Shown in pieces: positions 10,517-23,742 of a DNA stretch of 64,000 nucleotides. The stretch covers positions 8,194,251 to 8,258,250 of the forward strand of contig OU964931.1 in assembly GCA_918807975.1 (NCBI GenBank), in the 5' to 3' direction. Made by a program: the position numbers and the translations under genes. The notes below the pieces were generated by a model. That model made no database searches. It worked only from the letters and a program-made list of their open reading frames with translations, and was not told where the DNA came from. This DNA is from Aplidium turbinatum (lineage: Eukaryota; Chordata; Ascidiacea; Aplousobranchia; Polyclinidae). Within the stretch, counting starts at the first letter, position 1; every line of letters begins with the position of its first letter.

Positions 10517-13500
10517 ATGTTTAGAAAGTAAGTTTTGTCATTTTTTGTGTTATAAAATAATATATGGTATACCTAAAAACGTTTGGTTTAAAATGTAACA
10601 CTGGCATAACTTAAATATATACTTTAAATATGTGCAGATTTGATGAAAGTGAGAATATTTCTTCCACAAATCAGTTAAAAAGTTCTGTGCAGAGACAAAT
10701 TCGAGCGGCAATTATTGAGCAAATACCAGAAATTGAGCCATATTTGCAGGACATTTGGCCAAAGAAAGAAAATGCAAAAACCATCAAGTGGTGAGAAAAC
10801 AGATTTATCGTGCATAATAATTTAAAGAAAGCAACTATATTTACCTTGCTACTGTTGCGAAATAAGGAATTCTGTCGTAATTTGGAAGAAGTTTAAGAAT
10901 GTTGAAGACAAAAACTTGGCATTATAGGAAATTTTGAAGTTCTGGGCAGAGAGCACCCTAACCATGGCAACACCTGCCATGAAACAATGCTTCTTTATTG
11001 CAACTATGGTAGCCAGTGCAGTAAATCTAACCACTCTGTAATTTATGTGTTGTTTCGTCAAGATTTTATCATCTGCTTTTTTATCATGAGTCAAATTTTG
11101 TTTGAACGGTTACTCAGTTATAGTATCGTACATTTTATATGTGTTTTTCACTTGACTACCAAATGTATAAAAAATGGATTGAGACTACATTTAACCATAT
11201 GTAGTAGGGTGTTGCAAATTTTACAACCTATGTTGGAAGTATGATTGTAAGGTGGGAAATCTTCCAAAACCACACCAAAAAAAATTTTATTTAAAAATAT
11301 TAATATTTAGGGGTCCCACGCTTACCCCGAAAAGTTCATTTTTGGTTGCAAATAGCAACATTTTTAAATTGTTGTGAAATCTACATTATAAATGATAGAT
11401 ATGTCATGTTACATATCATTTTTGTCGGAATTGAATGTAGAATGAGCTGCAATAAACAAAAATGAGATTGATAGGATTTTGAAAATTTTTAGGCAACCGA
11501 TTAAAAGTAGATTTTTTTCTTAATTTGCAGAATAGGTTAGAGGCATTCCATTAATACAACTAATTTTTACAAACGTCTAATACCTCCTAAAATACTTGGT
11601 TTAGACCAAAAAGAAAGCCATTTTTGGATTCTGCATCCTCAAAAATGGTGGAATAGACACTTCAACCATCTTTCTACCTTTAGTATAGTGTCCAAAATCA
11701 AAAATTAGTTATGCGGATGAAGTGCACCACCTAGTGACGGCCCAAGTCTCTAACTCGGCAACCACTTACCTGATTTTAAAAAGTAAATTTTTGATGGACT
11801 TGGGCTACAACATATATTTGAACCATCTTTTTCTGCAACCTAGTGGTTGCATTGATTTGTTGTATTATAATGGACTGCCTCGTAAACAACATAAAATAAA
11901 AGGCCACTTAGACATAAAAAACAAATTTTGAGTGATTGTTAGCCTACAAGCCCTACATGCAACCACTCTTACGTTCAATTTGAGGATGCGCAGAATTACC
12001 GTACCTTCTGAATTTTAATCTTACCAACAAAGCAAAGATCACACTAATCTCAAAATTTGAAGAAAATTAGCGAGCGATTAGCAAAACATAAAACTTTGCA
12101 TTCAATTCAGTTTTTTTAATATTTATTTATGCATATGAACCAGAGGGACCACACGTATGTCCTTCAGACATATTGTCTGACCACTTCAACGCTGGAAACC
12201 CTTTTAGGGTTCTATTACAAGTCTTTTGTTGGACTGGGCCCCACGACTGGTAGACTGCTTGAATGCTTGGCCTCATATTAAAAGGTCAAGTACCACATCA
12301 TATTAACCAGAATTTTGGCCACAATCCATTTGGAAATAAGCAAACTTTTTAGCACTAGAAAATTAGAAATGAAATAAAAACTAACCATGGTAAAAGTTGT
12401 AAAAAATTGTAACTTACATTAAAGAAACGAAATACACGATCCAATGCAAAGCGAGTCCTAAGAAAGGTGTTAAAAACGAGTTTTATCAAGTGTCTCCAGT
12501 CTTCACAGTATTTATGACTTGCTTCTGACGTTATAGTGAGAACATAATTATGCTCTAACTTTATTGTCTGTTGCTTTCATCTCAGCATCTGTCATATTAT
12601 CCTCGCTGTCTTTCACCTTTCTGTTTTGAATGCATCTGGTCAAATTTCCTATCAACCTTTCAGTTGCCAGTTGATTGTCTTTAAAAGACATCCAGTGGCC
12701 TGGTGAACCAACTGAAAGGCAAGAAGAGCACTGACTGGTAATGTCAAAGAATGCAGGATTGGTTAAAAGTAGTTTTTCTGTATTAACCGATGCTGTCGCA
12801 ATGTTAACGGCTTCTGGAGTCATCACTTTACTTTTCGAAAACATGATAATAAATAACATAATTTGTGTGAAGAATATTTTTCCAAGGCTCAATAATTGTG
12901 CCCTAGCTATTCACTTTCCTTTAGGACAGTGGTTCCCAACCTTTTTGTTGTCACAGACCCCTTTAGACAAATTATTAATTCTGCGGACCCCTACCTAAAT
13001 TTTGCCTGAAACTCAATTAACATACTATTGACTATTGTAATAATTATGCTTCTCAACTACTGTACTGTGTCATATTGCATTGCGGCTATGACTCCTGCGG
13101 CAAATATCAGGTTAAACAGTTGCTCAAATAAGAAAATGAATGAATTGTTCAAGAAATGTCACCAGTATTTGAATATTAAGGTGACCCAAAGTGGCATGCC
13201 GTAACTTTTTCAATGTAAGCAAATTTAATGAGAGAAATGAAAGTAAAAAGATCGTTTTTCGTTTTTTTTTCTTCCAAAATTCATCAAGGTAATCACGGAC
13301 TCGTAATGTTTTCTCACGGACAAGTCGGACATACAGGGGTCTGCAGACGACAGGTTGGGAACCACTGCTTTAGGAATTGATAACTGTGATCTTTTAACTA
13401 TAATGCTTGACTGCTGGTTGCTCATCTAACAAATTTTGAATAGCCGACTTTCAAAGTCATTGTTGTTGAACTTTTATAACCTAAAATTGTGGCATGTGTA

Positions 13501-15651
13501 AATAAATTTTTTTTAAACATTTAAAAGTGAATGTTATTTTTACATCAGTTTATTCCTCATAAAATTCTGATTGCAGCAATATGTTGTATACCTTATTTAA
13601 TCCAAAAAATATGTATTTAACTAAAATATCCAGATTTCACTAGTCGCAAGCCCCCCAAAATTTCGGGATGAGCGTGGGACCCCTAAACTTTAATATTTTA
13701 AAAAAAAAATTTTTTTACCTCATATTTTGGCCATTTCCCACCTCCCATTTATATTTCCAAAGTTAAAATCAAATTTTTTTTTAAAAATGCAACACCCTAA
13801 TATGTAGCCTATATATACAAGCCAAATACCGTACATAAAGTAAATTTTTGATTTACTTTTGGATTGGTTTTCAGCCATGAACACATCGAGATATTAACTG
13901 TTGCAGAAAAGTGTTTGTTTTACAAACAGCGTGGTGGACCATGGTTTCCAACATTAAAACTCTTGCATCAATGTAAGTTTGTTGCCTAGTTGAGTTGTCC
14001 AATGCATTATAATTAAAACATTTTTTTGCTACTTATTAGATGTTAAAATGAAATGCTATTTTCTTTTTGTAAATAATACAAAAAAAGCTATTCTAGGAAA
14101 GTGATATTTATAGGAATCTCTCTCAAGACACCAGCTTCTGACTTTTCTTGGTTTTTGTGATTTCAATTCAATGGTTTTCTGTTTATACTATTGGTTTTCT
14201 ATTTATATATTTCCTTTACATTAAATGCAGTTACTTTTCATTAAAAATCTTACAGGCTGTTTCTCCCTTATTGGGATCATCAGAAGGTTCTTATTTATAT
14301 AAAATCTTACTTTATAGATCCTTTTATGTTGCCACGCCAGCAAGTGGATCGAGGGGCCATTAAGTTTGTTTTGAGTGGAGCTAATATAATGTGCCCAGGT
14401 CTTACTTCCAAAGGTGCAAAGCTAAATGAAGAAATTGATTGCGATAAAGTTGTGGTAAGTTTCGTGTTGAGTTGCAGCAAAAAGATAAGTCACATTACAC
14501 CTTTTCAACAGACAGACCAAGTTTGAAAATCAAATTCACAACGTTTCTGTTGTAAAATATTTCACAGCCTGCCCCAGTAATCATTGTATCAAAACCTCAA
14601 CAACCAAGGATGGTTCAATCTCAGTTGGTGACTTGATCCATACAATTTAATTGTATCAGGAAACGTAGGCTACATATTCTTGGTCAAAGTTTTACAAGCA
14701 GAGGGGAATGTTGACCAATGACCATTGAAGGGATACATTTACTAAAGAAAAAACTGACTGCCTTTTTAAAAGTGTTTGAAAACCGCCCGTTAGCTCCGCC
14801 CCATTCAAGCTCTCAAAGAAGCTTTCCCTGTCTGAGGATCAAGATCAAATCAAGCTGTTCGTCTATGTTGTAAGATTTAATTTTACAGGCTATTTAATTT
14901 TATAGGTTATTAATTATGATTTGAAATAGAGTTTTTAGGGTAACACTTGTAACTCTTTTTAACAGTCAACAGTTTGATAAAACATTGCTAAACGTTACTG
15001 TTTTTTTTTTTATTAATTATGTCGTTCTAGGCTGTCCATGCTGAGGGTAAAGAACAAGCTCTTGCTGTTGGTGTCATGAAAATGAGTCCTGCTGATATGT
15101 ATGTACTTGAATGTCATTATTAGCGTTGTGTGATGCTGTTGTATTTTTTGGACTTTTTTGTTATTTCAGTGCACTAGCTTACAAATTTTGAAGTTATAAA
15201 GCTGTGCGAGTGTGCGTCCACACAGTACCAACCGGTGACGTCATTTCACCGGTTAGCAAGGATAATAAATGATAAGCGAACCCGATGTTGGAGCAGAAGG
15301 GATTGCTTTTGAGGGAGTGGGTAATGGGTATCTCCTAATAACTAGGCTACTTCACAATGGAAACCTGAACCTTACCACTTGCTTATATACAGTGGTCTTT
15401 AACGAGACGAAAGGATGTAGCAATAATGAAGTTGATAAAGAATATTCAAGAAAAGTTTTAATTTTTTTTTTTGATAGATTTAATAGGCCATTTTTATAAA
15501 CCAAGTATAAGTTTTACTATATTTTTGTAACTTATTGATGTCCTTTCATGTCTTAACTTTTAACTATCGTTTCAGATTAAAGGTAAATAAAGGCATTGGA
15601 GTGGAAACTATTCATTATCTTAACGATGGGCTATGGCATTTGAAAGCATGA
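10517..15651 (+). CDS. MCTS1: MCTS1, translation re-initiation and density-regulated factor
   Basis: Six coding exons are seen: 10517-10527, 10638-10790, 13875-13972, 14318-14454, 15031-15098 and 15576-15651. All have GT-AG junctions and matching phases, giving 180 residues (human 181). The start MFRKFDESEN parallels human MFKKFDEKEN. Residues 1-90 form the MCT-1 domain. About 92-172 form the PUA RNA-binding domain ([17 protein letters not shown], then [19 protein letters not shown] at the end). In animals MCTS1 pairs with DENR in the cytosol to recycle 40S subunits and promote re-initiation. The first coding exon supplies only 11 coding bases. Intron 2 (3.1 kb) is mostly a nested hAT insertion. 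The gene faces TXNDC9 tail to tail. A possible AATAAA lies at 16035-16040. Identity is secure. Confidence 0.96.
11205..13799. mobile_element. hAT-type transposon in MCTS1 intron 2
   Basis: Ends TAGGGTGTTGCA and TGCAACACCCTA are perfect inverses, flanked by the exact 8-bp duplication atatgtag (11197-11204 and 13800-13807). A second inverted block lies about 100 bp in (GGGGTCCCACGC at 11311, GCGTGGGACCCC at 13672). The interior has a 114-codon minus frame (12548-12892) without a motif I can name, so no transposase is claimed. A smaller hAT MITE is nested at 12927-13367. Confidence 0.9.
12927..13367. mobile_element. Nested hAT MITE, CAGTGGTTCCCAACC ends
   Basis: The 441-bp element has perfect 15-bp inverted ends (CAGTGGTTCCCAACC / GGTTGGGAACCACTG) and the exact duplication ctttagga (12919-12926 and 13368-13375). 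Ends of this form are typical of Charlie/Tip100-like hAT families in animals. It inserted after the 11205-13799 element. Confidence 0.9.
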
Positions 15652-17577
15652 GGCACTGAGACAGCTATCTGGAATCAACTGGTTAAGATTCAGTGCGTCG
15701 TATTCCTGTGGAAAGGAATCAAAGGCGTTATTTTTTTTTTGCTGAATCCCCTCTTGTCTACCCACCGAAAACGATGTACATTATGACGCGATTCGTATGC
15801 CACTGCCACCATACCCGAATGACGCGAAGTTGGGTTATTTCTTGAATACCCATTATCACTATCGCTTGGGTGAAAAACCGGTCTGTTTTTCACTGGTGAT
15901 AGTTTTTTTTAGGGTTCTGTTCCGTTTATTAGAATTATCCGTTTACCGTACTTTTAAAGTTACTAACCTGACTTAGTTGCAGTGGGAACCGCTTTTTAAG
16001 AAGCTGGCTCTATCTTACGTGGAAAAGCTTTTGAAATAAATGTTTATTTCATTTCGACCTGAAATTCTTTTGTCTTATTTTAAAATCGTAGCTATTTCGT
16101 GTTGTTACTCCCCTGAAGCACATGAGAACCTTACAATTTGCAGAAAGTGCCGTGACGTCTCGCAAGATTCAGATCTTACGTCATTCGGGTGTGGTGGCAT
16201 GCAAATCGCGGTATTCGAACCGCGTCAGAAAGACTAGTTTTTGACGATGGTCCACCTCTCTTGCATGATGTTGATTAGGAATATTTTTGCGTTGGCTATT
16301 TTGCGCTGCAACCTATGCATGTGATCATTTCAAACCAGTCGTGTATATTACGCCCATGCCAATGCCATGCATCAATAGTTGATTATGTGCAAAGCATAAC
16401 TCGGATGTTATTATTTGCATTTTCGATTGCAGCTTTTTCATTACTATCGTCAATACATCTATCGATTAGTCAGGATGGGCCCAAAGCAATTGTAAGTGTA
16501 TGTCGGAACGGCCAGGTGTATTTTTAGTGATACTTGCTCAAATCAGCACCTTACGCCAGCGATGTTACAATGTGGTTTTGCCATGCATAAATACAATCTG
16601 GGGTTACGTAAAATCTTTGTTTGAGGGAGTCTTTATCCTCGGTCTGAGAAAACTTCTTTGAGAGCTTAATCCTGGCAGTTCCGCATACTTGCAGAGGCTG
16701 ACGCAGATTTGGGCATCGAAATTGACAGGGTAAAGTTTTAGATTGTTGAAGCGTCTGTAAATTATCCCATCCACTAAGTGCCGCCTAATGGAGAACAGTC
16801 CTCAAATGCGTTGATCCAACGCACGACTTGATCTTGCAGTTTGTTCGTGAGAACGCTTCATCAACTGAGCTTATTTTGAAATGGCACATTTATTTGCGAT
16901 GTGACATGCACACAAAACGACATCTATTAGAAATTGTACTGTGAAGTGGATGGACTTTTAGCTGTTTGATAACAATAGCTTTGAAATGATCTCGGTCAGG
17001 TTGAAAGACTCAAGAGACAAAGTTTTGAAAATTAGGTTTATAGACCACAACTTAAAGAAACTACAAGCGACAAAAATCTGAGAGAAACATGCAGTGCCGA
17101 AATTAGCACACCACGCCAAAAACATCAGACGAATAAAATGTTCATCGCACATTTAAGACCACAAAGCGGTCTCCAGAAAAAGCAAATTCAACAATTGTAC
17201 TTGATCTTTTCTGGATGTGTACGACTTTCAAACCTCCGCTACTGCTTAAATAGGCTATGGTAAAAAACGAAAGTGAGGAATTGAGCATAGAACTTTTGCG
17301 TTTCATACAGATGCAACTAGTGCAAGGATTCCCAAACACTGGAATGTTGCACAAAATAATTGCTCGACAACTATTTCGGAACATCAAATGATTTATTTCA
17401 AAGTTACAGTAATTATTCTGTGCTCAATCACTAACAGACGTTACCAGTTCCAGATCACAGTGCGCATGCAATAAAAGTATGAAGTCCTCAAAAACGGATA
17501 CCGTTCTTACAGAATAGGTTTACTCAGAGCGGTTTTGAAGGACAGGAGTTCCTTGGTAGACTGGTAAACAAGCAGTT
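15652..17577. other. Intergenic space between convergent MCTS1 and TXNDC9
   Basis: No gene recognised. An imperfect inverted repeat pair lies at about 15790-15835 and 16176-16226, both containing CCCGAATGACG or its inverse, perhaps the ends of an old element. The outer portions should hold the two 3' untranslated regions. Confidence 0.5.
17392..17397 (-). promoter_or_regulatory. Possible polyadenylation signal for TXNDC9
   Basis: AATAAA on the minus strand about 180 bases past the TXNDC9 stop codon. Position and sequence fit, but no transcript evidence is available. Confidence 0.4.
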
Positions 17578-20500
17578 TCATTCAAAATCAGAATCATCGT
17601 CGTCGTCATAATCATGACCTCTGATGGTCTTAGGCTTGCGTGTGACTGAAGACGATTGTCCTGCTTTTTTGACATCAGGAGGTGTTGCTAAGTCCCCCTT
17701 GTAACTGATCACTTCACTGCACCCTAATCTCCATTCCAGCATCTCAGTTGAAAAATCGTCGCAGTTGCCAAGGTCGGTGAAACCTATAATATACCCCTAG
17801 AGAAAAAAAGAAGATTTATTCAGTGTCGCATCTCAAATTGATGACTGGGAATTGTTCACCACAGCAAAAATCAACAACCGTGCCAAAAAGGATGAACTAC
17901 GGTACATCAGCTAAATCTATTAATCAACCGATTCAACAAAATTTCACAGCAATAACGCCTAACGACACAGAAACTCTTGTTTTCAATACAAAGTCTATCT
18001 AGCCTAAATGAGTAAACTAGTTGCTGCAAACTAAAATATCATCGTCAATGCAAGCTGAGTTAGGTAGGCTAATCTTACATAACACGACTTGCGGGTTGTT
18101 ATTAGCAGATGAGGTTTTTTTCAATTCGTTTTCGTTTCAATCAAAAAAAAATTCTAATGGCTCCTCCTTGAGAAAATCGTGGGTACGCTACTGGCTACAG
18201 TACCTTTCTTACATACTCTACACTCATCAATCTTCCATAAATACCTGAATAGTGAACGTCTCTTGTACCCAATAACCTATAACCCAAGGTTACAACTACT
18301 TCTTACACATTGAATAGAATTACTCTTTTGTATGAACTAAGTTGATAAAATTCAAAGATGACGTGAGTGTTAATAAATAAAAAAAATACAATTTCTTATA
18401 TTAAACTGTACCTGAGTTTTGCTATCTTTGACGAGTGCCATGGTAGGAATAACGCGTATTCCAAGGCGCTGTGTGAGAAAAGGTGCCTTTTCAACGTCTA
18501 GTTTAATAAACTTGGTTTCTATATGCGTTTGTGCCAATGTAGAAAGGTGCTTGTCAAGAATTTTACACCTGCAATAGAAAGTAGTTTCAACTGCTACCAA
18601 ATTGAAATTAGCAATTGAAGACATGTTTACACAATTGAGAAACCAGAGATAACTGAAAAAATTGAGATAAAAAAATCTTCACGAATTAAACAAAAACTTT
18701 AAGTCATTAAGCTGAATATGAGTTATTTGGTGTTTGGTAACAATAGTAGATTGATTGTAGAAAAATATTTTTTCTGCTAAACTGCAATGCACAATTTATG
18801 GTCAAAAAAAGTACAATATAAGGCTGAGCTTTAGGTTTGCGGATCTGAGGGTGCTTCTCTCAAAAATGTAATGTATGTTTGTTTATCAATATTACGGAGT
18901 CATATACGGTTACCAAGTCTCCTCAATCGTAGATCTGCTTCAGGTCATGTATCGATACCACTAGTAAATGAAGAATGATATATCAATCTACTTTCTAACA
19001 CTGTGTGATGAGATGATTTTTTACAATATTATGCCAACTGTGAAATATCCCAATAATACGAAAAGTAAATCAACCCCTATATCAATCACTACTGTACAGA
19101 CAAACTAGTAAATGAAGAATGATATATTAATCTATTTTCTGACACTGTGCGATGAGATGATTTTTTACAATACTATGCCAACTGTGAAATATCACAATAA
19201 CACAAAAAGTAAATCAACCCCTATAATCAATCACTACCGTACAGACAAACAAAGGGGGTTCTGATAACATCAAATTAAAAATAAGTTCCCACCTTCCTTT
19301 AAACCAAAACTGAATATTTATAGTAAATGAAACAAGCAGGTTTGGCAACTATATAAATAAAATTTATTTGTAGAGCTTTCATCGCCATATTCATCAGTAT
19401 ATTACTCTGGAAAAGCACAAATAAAAACCATTAAAAAAGACAGTACGTTGAAGCAGGCGTCAAAAAAAGACAGTATGGTGAAAGCCTCTACAAATAAATT
19501 TATTTAGTTGCCAATTTATTTACAATGTTATTAGTTTTGCTACGCACATCCTTAAACATTAATCTTAATAAAATTTAAATCTGCAATTCTCCCTACAACA
19601 AAAAGCTAGAACAGAGGCTAAAAAGACACCAGAAACACTTTATTACTCACTGAAAGATTACATACCTGAAAGTAGTGTTCTTGTAAAAATGACAGACTAC
19701 ATTTTTGCTCTCTTTGCAAATTTCAAAGAAGTCTTTTTCTGATGACAGTTCACTGTAAAGACCATGTCCTTTACTTGTCCATTCCTAAAAAAAACATATA
19801 AATATCACCATAGGCGTCGATTTTTTCTTAGAAGAGAGGAATTCTGGGTGGGCGAGAGTTTTCAAACAGATTTCATTGAATGTGTACGATATGTTTGCAA
19901 ATTCGCAATGGTTAGTCTTTCTCACAAAGACTGCGTTTAGCTTCGCTGCAGCAATTAAGCTTTAATAGGTTTGATGTTTGCTTTCTTGCGCCTTGCGATC
20001 TTCTGAGCGCTGCTAAACTAAACAAACTTCTTTTATGTTTTCCTTTGCGACCTAAAAAGCGCGTGACTCATGACCTGTTATCTTTAAAGTGGCGCCTTCG
20101 GATTTGCCGCAAACTGTTCGGACAGGTAACTGCTGACGAAACCTTCCCGAGCCGGAAGCTGATCGGCAGCATGCTAACGTCAAATGAAGCAGGTAGATTT
20201 CCATGGCTCATGCTGTCTTCTACAACTACCGGTGCATTGCCTGAAATATTGACTTTACCACTGTCCATCCTTGAAGCACTGCTTTCTTCATCAATGTCAT
20301 CTCTACGTTCATTCGTGCTGGACGTGACTTCTTCAGCGTTATCATCTCGACGCCTTTTGGAAGCTGGTTTTTGGAATGCGCGAATAGCTGCTTGACTTTG
20401 CTTCATGTTTAACTTTGTGAGGTTCACATAATTGAAGTCGAAGATCTGGGGGCTGTGTAGTGTAGGCCTACTAACTCTCACACCCATGGGGAAAAAATGA

Positions 20501-21398
20501 ACAAAGTGGTATTGTTATTGTGGTAAAATGGTAAAGTTTTTTGTCAATTACAATAAGAAAAAAATTTGAAGTGATATTGCTAGATTAAAGCAAAGCTGAC
20601 CATCAGTTCGAGGGCCTAAAAAACGAAGCTCACGGGCCAAGTTTGGCCCACAGGCCTGCAGTTGGACCATGCTGGTCATGTCCATTATGATGTCATATTC
20701 CCTTACTTACGCTGACCCGGAACTGAAGTTTGATTGTGACATAACGAAAGTGAGACCATTTGGAGAAAAGATCAAACGTGGCTTTCTCTCACCAGGAATT
20801 GCCAGCGTGTGGCAGTTGCTGTAGCAACAACAATGCAGTGAGTGCCGCCTTTTTTTCAACGCAGCGTTGTTGCGGAATTGCTTTGTTCTGTCGGATACCT
20901 AGCGAGAGACATAGCGTAAAACAAGAAGTTGCGCTGTAGTTGGTTGGATAGTTCAGCGTTTAACAAAGACGAAAATAGTTGTAACGAACACTTCATAAGT
21001 GTCATGAAAACAGGGTGGGCGAAACAAATTTTGCCCACCCTGTTTCACGGCAGGGTGGGCGTCGCCCACCCGGCCCACCCTATTTCGACGCCTATGTATA
21101 TCACATCTATTCAAATAAAAAGCTTAGTATGTGTCAGAGGCTCAGAGCCTTTATAATACACTAGGCCTACATATCTTAGTCAATGTGCAGTGTGCACTCG
21201 TTTCAAAATGATTCTTGTAAAAACTTCATACATTACCTGTTTTTGAACTTGTGCCTTTTTCATTGCCTTTACTCGTCTCTCTCGTATCTTTTCTAATTCA
21301 TCTTCATCCATGTTATCAAGGCGGTTTATTTCTGCATCAAGCTTTTGCTCAACAACTTGAGCAGCTTGCATTAACTGGTTTTCAAGCATTGCTTCCAT
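17578..21398 (-). CDS. TXNDC9: TXNDC9 (phosducin-like, thioredoxin-fold CCT co-factor)
   Basis: Four coding exons on the minus strand: 21237-21398, 19666-19784, 18412-18568 and 17578-17796. All are GT-AG with matching phases, giving 218 residues (human 226). The start was chosen as MEAMLENQL, matching human MEAD...LEHQLLQ; an in-frame upstream ATG at 21464 is not needed. Residues 1-55 are a charged helix ([15 protein letters not shown]). About 70-170 form a thioredoxin fold that keeps only one cysteine ([16 protein letters not shown]), as in the family, so it is not a redox enzyme. The tail is acidic ([11 protein letters not shown]). The human protein binds the chaperonin CCT and modulates actin and tubulin folding. 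Intron 1 holds a hAT element; intron 2 holds a tandem duplication and an inverted-repeat element. Confidence 0.95.
18961..19248. repeat. 144-bp tandem duplication in TXNDC9 intron 2
   Basis: Two adjacent copies, each starting CTAGTAAATGAAGAATGATA (18961 and 19105), run in parallel for about 144 bp with a few substitutions and one small indel. It looks like a simple local duplication. Confidence 0.85.
19342..19514. repeat. Short inverted-repeat (MITE-like) element
   Basis: Outer arms TTGGCAACT...TTATTTGTAGAGCTTTCA (19342-19381) and their inverse (about 19479-19514) match over about 37 bp with small differences. The total is 173 bp. No clear target duplication was found, so the superfamily is unknown. 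The minus strand of the left arm contains CTGATGA followed by GAAA ten bases later. Confidence 0.6.
19809..21096. mobile_element. hAT-type transposon in TXNDC9 intron 1
   Basis: Ends CATAGGCGTCGA and TCGACGCCTATG are inverted, flanked by aatatcac (19801-19808) and tatatcac (21097-21104), an 8-bp duplication with one mismatch. Near the right end, repeats of CAGGGTGGGCG and its inverse form a GC-rich cluster (21011-21080). A 139-codon minus frame lies inside. Confidence 0.75.
20068..20487 (-). pseudogene. Possible N-terminal remnant of a hAT transposase
   Basis: An uninterrupted 139-codon minus frame lies wholly inside the 19809-21096 hAT element. It has a basic, nuclear-localisation-like run ([10 protein letters not shown]) followed by serine/acid-rich sequence. 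This resembles the disordered N-termini of many hAT transposases. I cannot align it to a known domain, and no catalytic part follows. It could be chance. Confidence 0.25.
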
Positions 21399-21833
21399 AT
21401 TTATAGCGATAATGTAAGATATATATAAGATATACAAAAATGTATCCAAATGTTCTACAATCACAAAAAAGATGTATGAACAGTTGAATATGATTAGAGA
21501 TGTACCGTAGCCTACCGATTAATCAGTGACATCTACCATTTTTGAAGTATCGGTATTGGCTAAATTTAAGCGATAGTGTGGCCGACACTAACAATGTTAA
21601 TAAAACTGCACTTGTTGTGGAGGTTTGTTATGTGAAAATTAAATACGTTTTGCATTTGACGTTCAGTGGAACAAAGTATTCATTAAACATTGTGTAATGT
21701 TTGTAGTCAATTTTCATATCAAGAATAAGTCAATATACTTAAGATTTAACATCAGCTCTGGAGATCTGTAAAAAATTAATCCAACTCTTGTGAACATTTT
21801 GATGCACATAGAGACTTGTTCACTACAGCTCTT

Positions 21834-22130
21834 CTGTTCAGTTCAGTTTATTGTTTTGCTGGCGATAACCAAACATAAAGTACATACAAATTGAGTGTCT
21901 ATCAGCACAACAGGATGGTAACAAAAGACCTGTAAGGTCATCTATGTCAGCTGCCACCCTAGCCTGTTGCAGTCTAACACAGTAATAAAAAACAAAGTAT
22001 AAAAAACAGATAAACAAAAACAAAGAAAATATTCTGAACGATACTTTTTTAACTGAAAAAAACACAGCAAAAAAGCTCTCACATGGATTCTCACTACTTA
22101 TTGGTTGCACAATAATCACACAAATTAAAT
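21834..22130 (-). mobile_element. Truncated LINE 3' end
   Basis: On the minus strand this resembles the 3' end at 48822-49200: both share AGGGTGGCA and GACCTTA/GACCGTA-like words in order and end in a short tandem tail (here ACTGA repeats). It appears to be a 5'-truncated CR1/L2-like LINE tail. Limits are approximate. Confidence 0.35.
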
Positions 22131-22873
22131 TCCTGGATCAAGCCCAATAAACAGCTGTTTACAACAGAACATGCTAAGAAAATGCCCTGAAGAAACCTTT
22201 TGTTCAAAAACAACAAAAATCTCGCTGAAGAAAACACACTGGTAGTAACCATCATAGTGTATGACTGTATGTGTAGTTAAAATGACATCCTCTGCCAATT
22301 TAGGTATGGCAAATCAAAATTTTAATTTTACAATGTAGATATATTATTAATGACCTGCTTTAGCCTGATGCTGCGAGTTCGCTGTGATAAAAGTGAATTA
22401 CACTAGATTTCGGAACACTGATCCCTAATCATGTGCTTTGACCATTCGTCAACATCAAAAATGATCTACTTAGGTTTGTACAGTACTGTTATCAAAAAAT
22501 TGAAACAAATTTCACAAAAAAATAACATCAACTGCGTGTTTCCGTCAGAAATCCATCAGAGTCTCTATTGATATACGGAATTCACAAGAGATTTGTACGC
22601 CTAGGCTAGGTTCAGCCCACATTTAAGCACATTTTCTCATTCCGATTCAGGCAAATCAACAAAGCAACGGTTGCTAACCGTTGCCAATTTAAAAAGGGGC
22701 TTTCTCATTTTTTCAGGAATTTTGAAAGAAAAACAGTCAAATCGATGAATTTGTACTTTTTAAAAAAAAAAATTTTTGAAATTTGTTTTGAGAAAAATAT
22801 TCATAAAGACCTATTGAATGAAGTCGTGTTACGATGGTCTCATTGATATTGTGTAAAGCTGTAAACAAAGGAA
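22131..22873. other. Gene-free stretch between TXNDC9 and the BEL element
   Basis: AT-rich sequence with no exon, RNA gene or paired ends recognised. TXNDC9 5' regulatory sequence may lie in the part nearest 21400. Confidence 0.4.
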
Positions 22874-22878
22874 GATAT

Positions 22879-23437
22879 TGGTCACAGCGGTAAACCATAA
22901 TTTCTTCGTGGGAAAATTGTAACTTAAAGTTCCCGGATCCTTTCGTCTGGCATATAATGACCGAAGAAACACACACTTGAACTTCTTTTCAAAAAGTGTA
23001 TTTCTGTAAAAATTAGCCCACGGCTACCGAAAACGAGGGGGTGCAACGCGTACACCACTGAAAACTGTCACTACAGAACAGATTACTTGGATAAAAGACG
23101 GAACTTTTGTCCAGCTAGCAAGCACTAAGCCAACAGTTAAATGTGCGGCCAACTTTCAAACAATCATTTTACGAATGACCAGAATAGATATCAATATCTC
23201 AAATTCACGTAGAAAGTAACTGTGACGCAATAAATGAAAGACAATTATGAAGTCATTCCAACAGGTGTTTAAGCTGATGTAATATTTCCTGTTTAAACAG
23301 GCCCAAACAGGTCCAAACAGGTCTTATGAACGATGGTGCAATTTTGGCACATGCTTTAGGAATTTCCATGACGTAATATTCAGTAGACTTGAACGGTTTT
23401 TATATGACGTTTGATTTGGTGAAAATTGTCGGGAACA
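22879..23437 (-). repeat. 3' LTR of the BEL/Pao element
   Basis: A 559-bp terminal repeat that reads TG...CA on the coding strand and matches the LTR at 30614-31172 across its length by eye. It contains a small run of CCTGTTTGGAC-like repeats near 23295-23325. Confidence 0.95.
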
Positions 23438-23742
23438 TAGCGGCCCCTAGTTATGACAGTCTGACATGGCATAACTAAAAAGAAATGACGACAATTGTGA
23501 GCCAATGAATAAAAACACATGATACACAAATTGTTTGAATCACTCACGTTTAAGTTAATACGCAAATACAAAGGGCATGCAAAGAATGAACAGCAATAAG
23601 AATAAACACGACGATACATGAAATTGGTACCATAGGTACACGCTAAATGACGCTATATACAATGGTTGCGCTAATAACCGACTGTTCCGGGCTCAGACAA
23701 GGGTCGGCCACCGCAGACAAAACCAGGCTCAAACCCTAACAC

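Noticed and set aside
12548-12892. 114-codon minus frame inside the hAT element of MCTS1 intron 2
   Set aside because: No recognisable transposase or other motif and no continuation; not enough to call a gene.
21481-21500. A hAT end (TAGAGATGTACCG) near 21495
   Set aside because: No inverted partner end or duplication was found nearby; at best a solitary relic.
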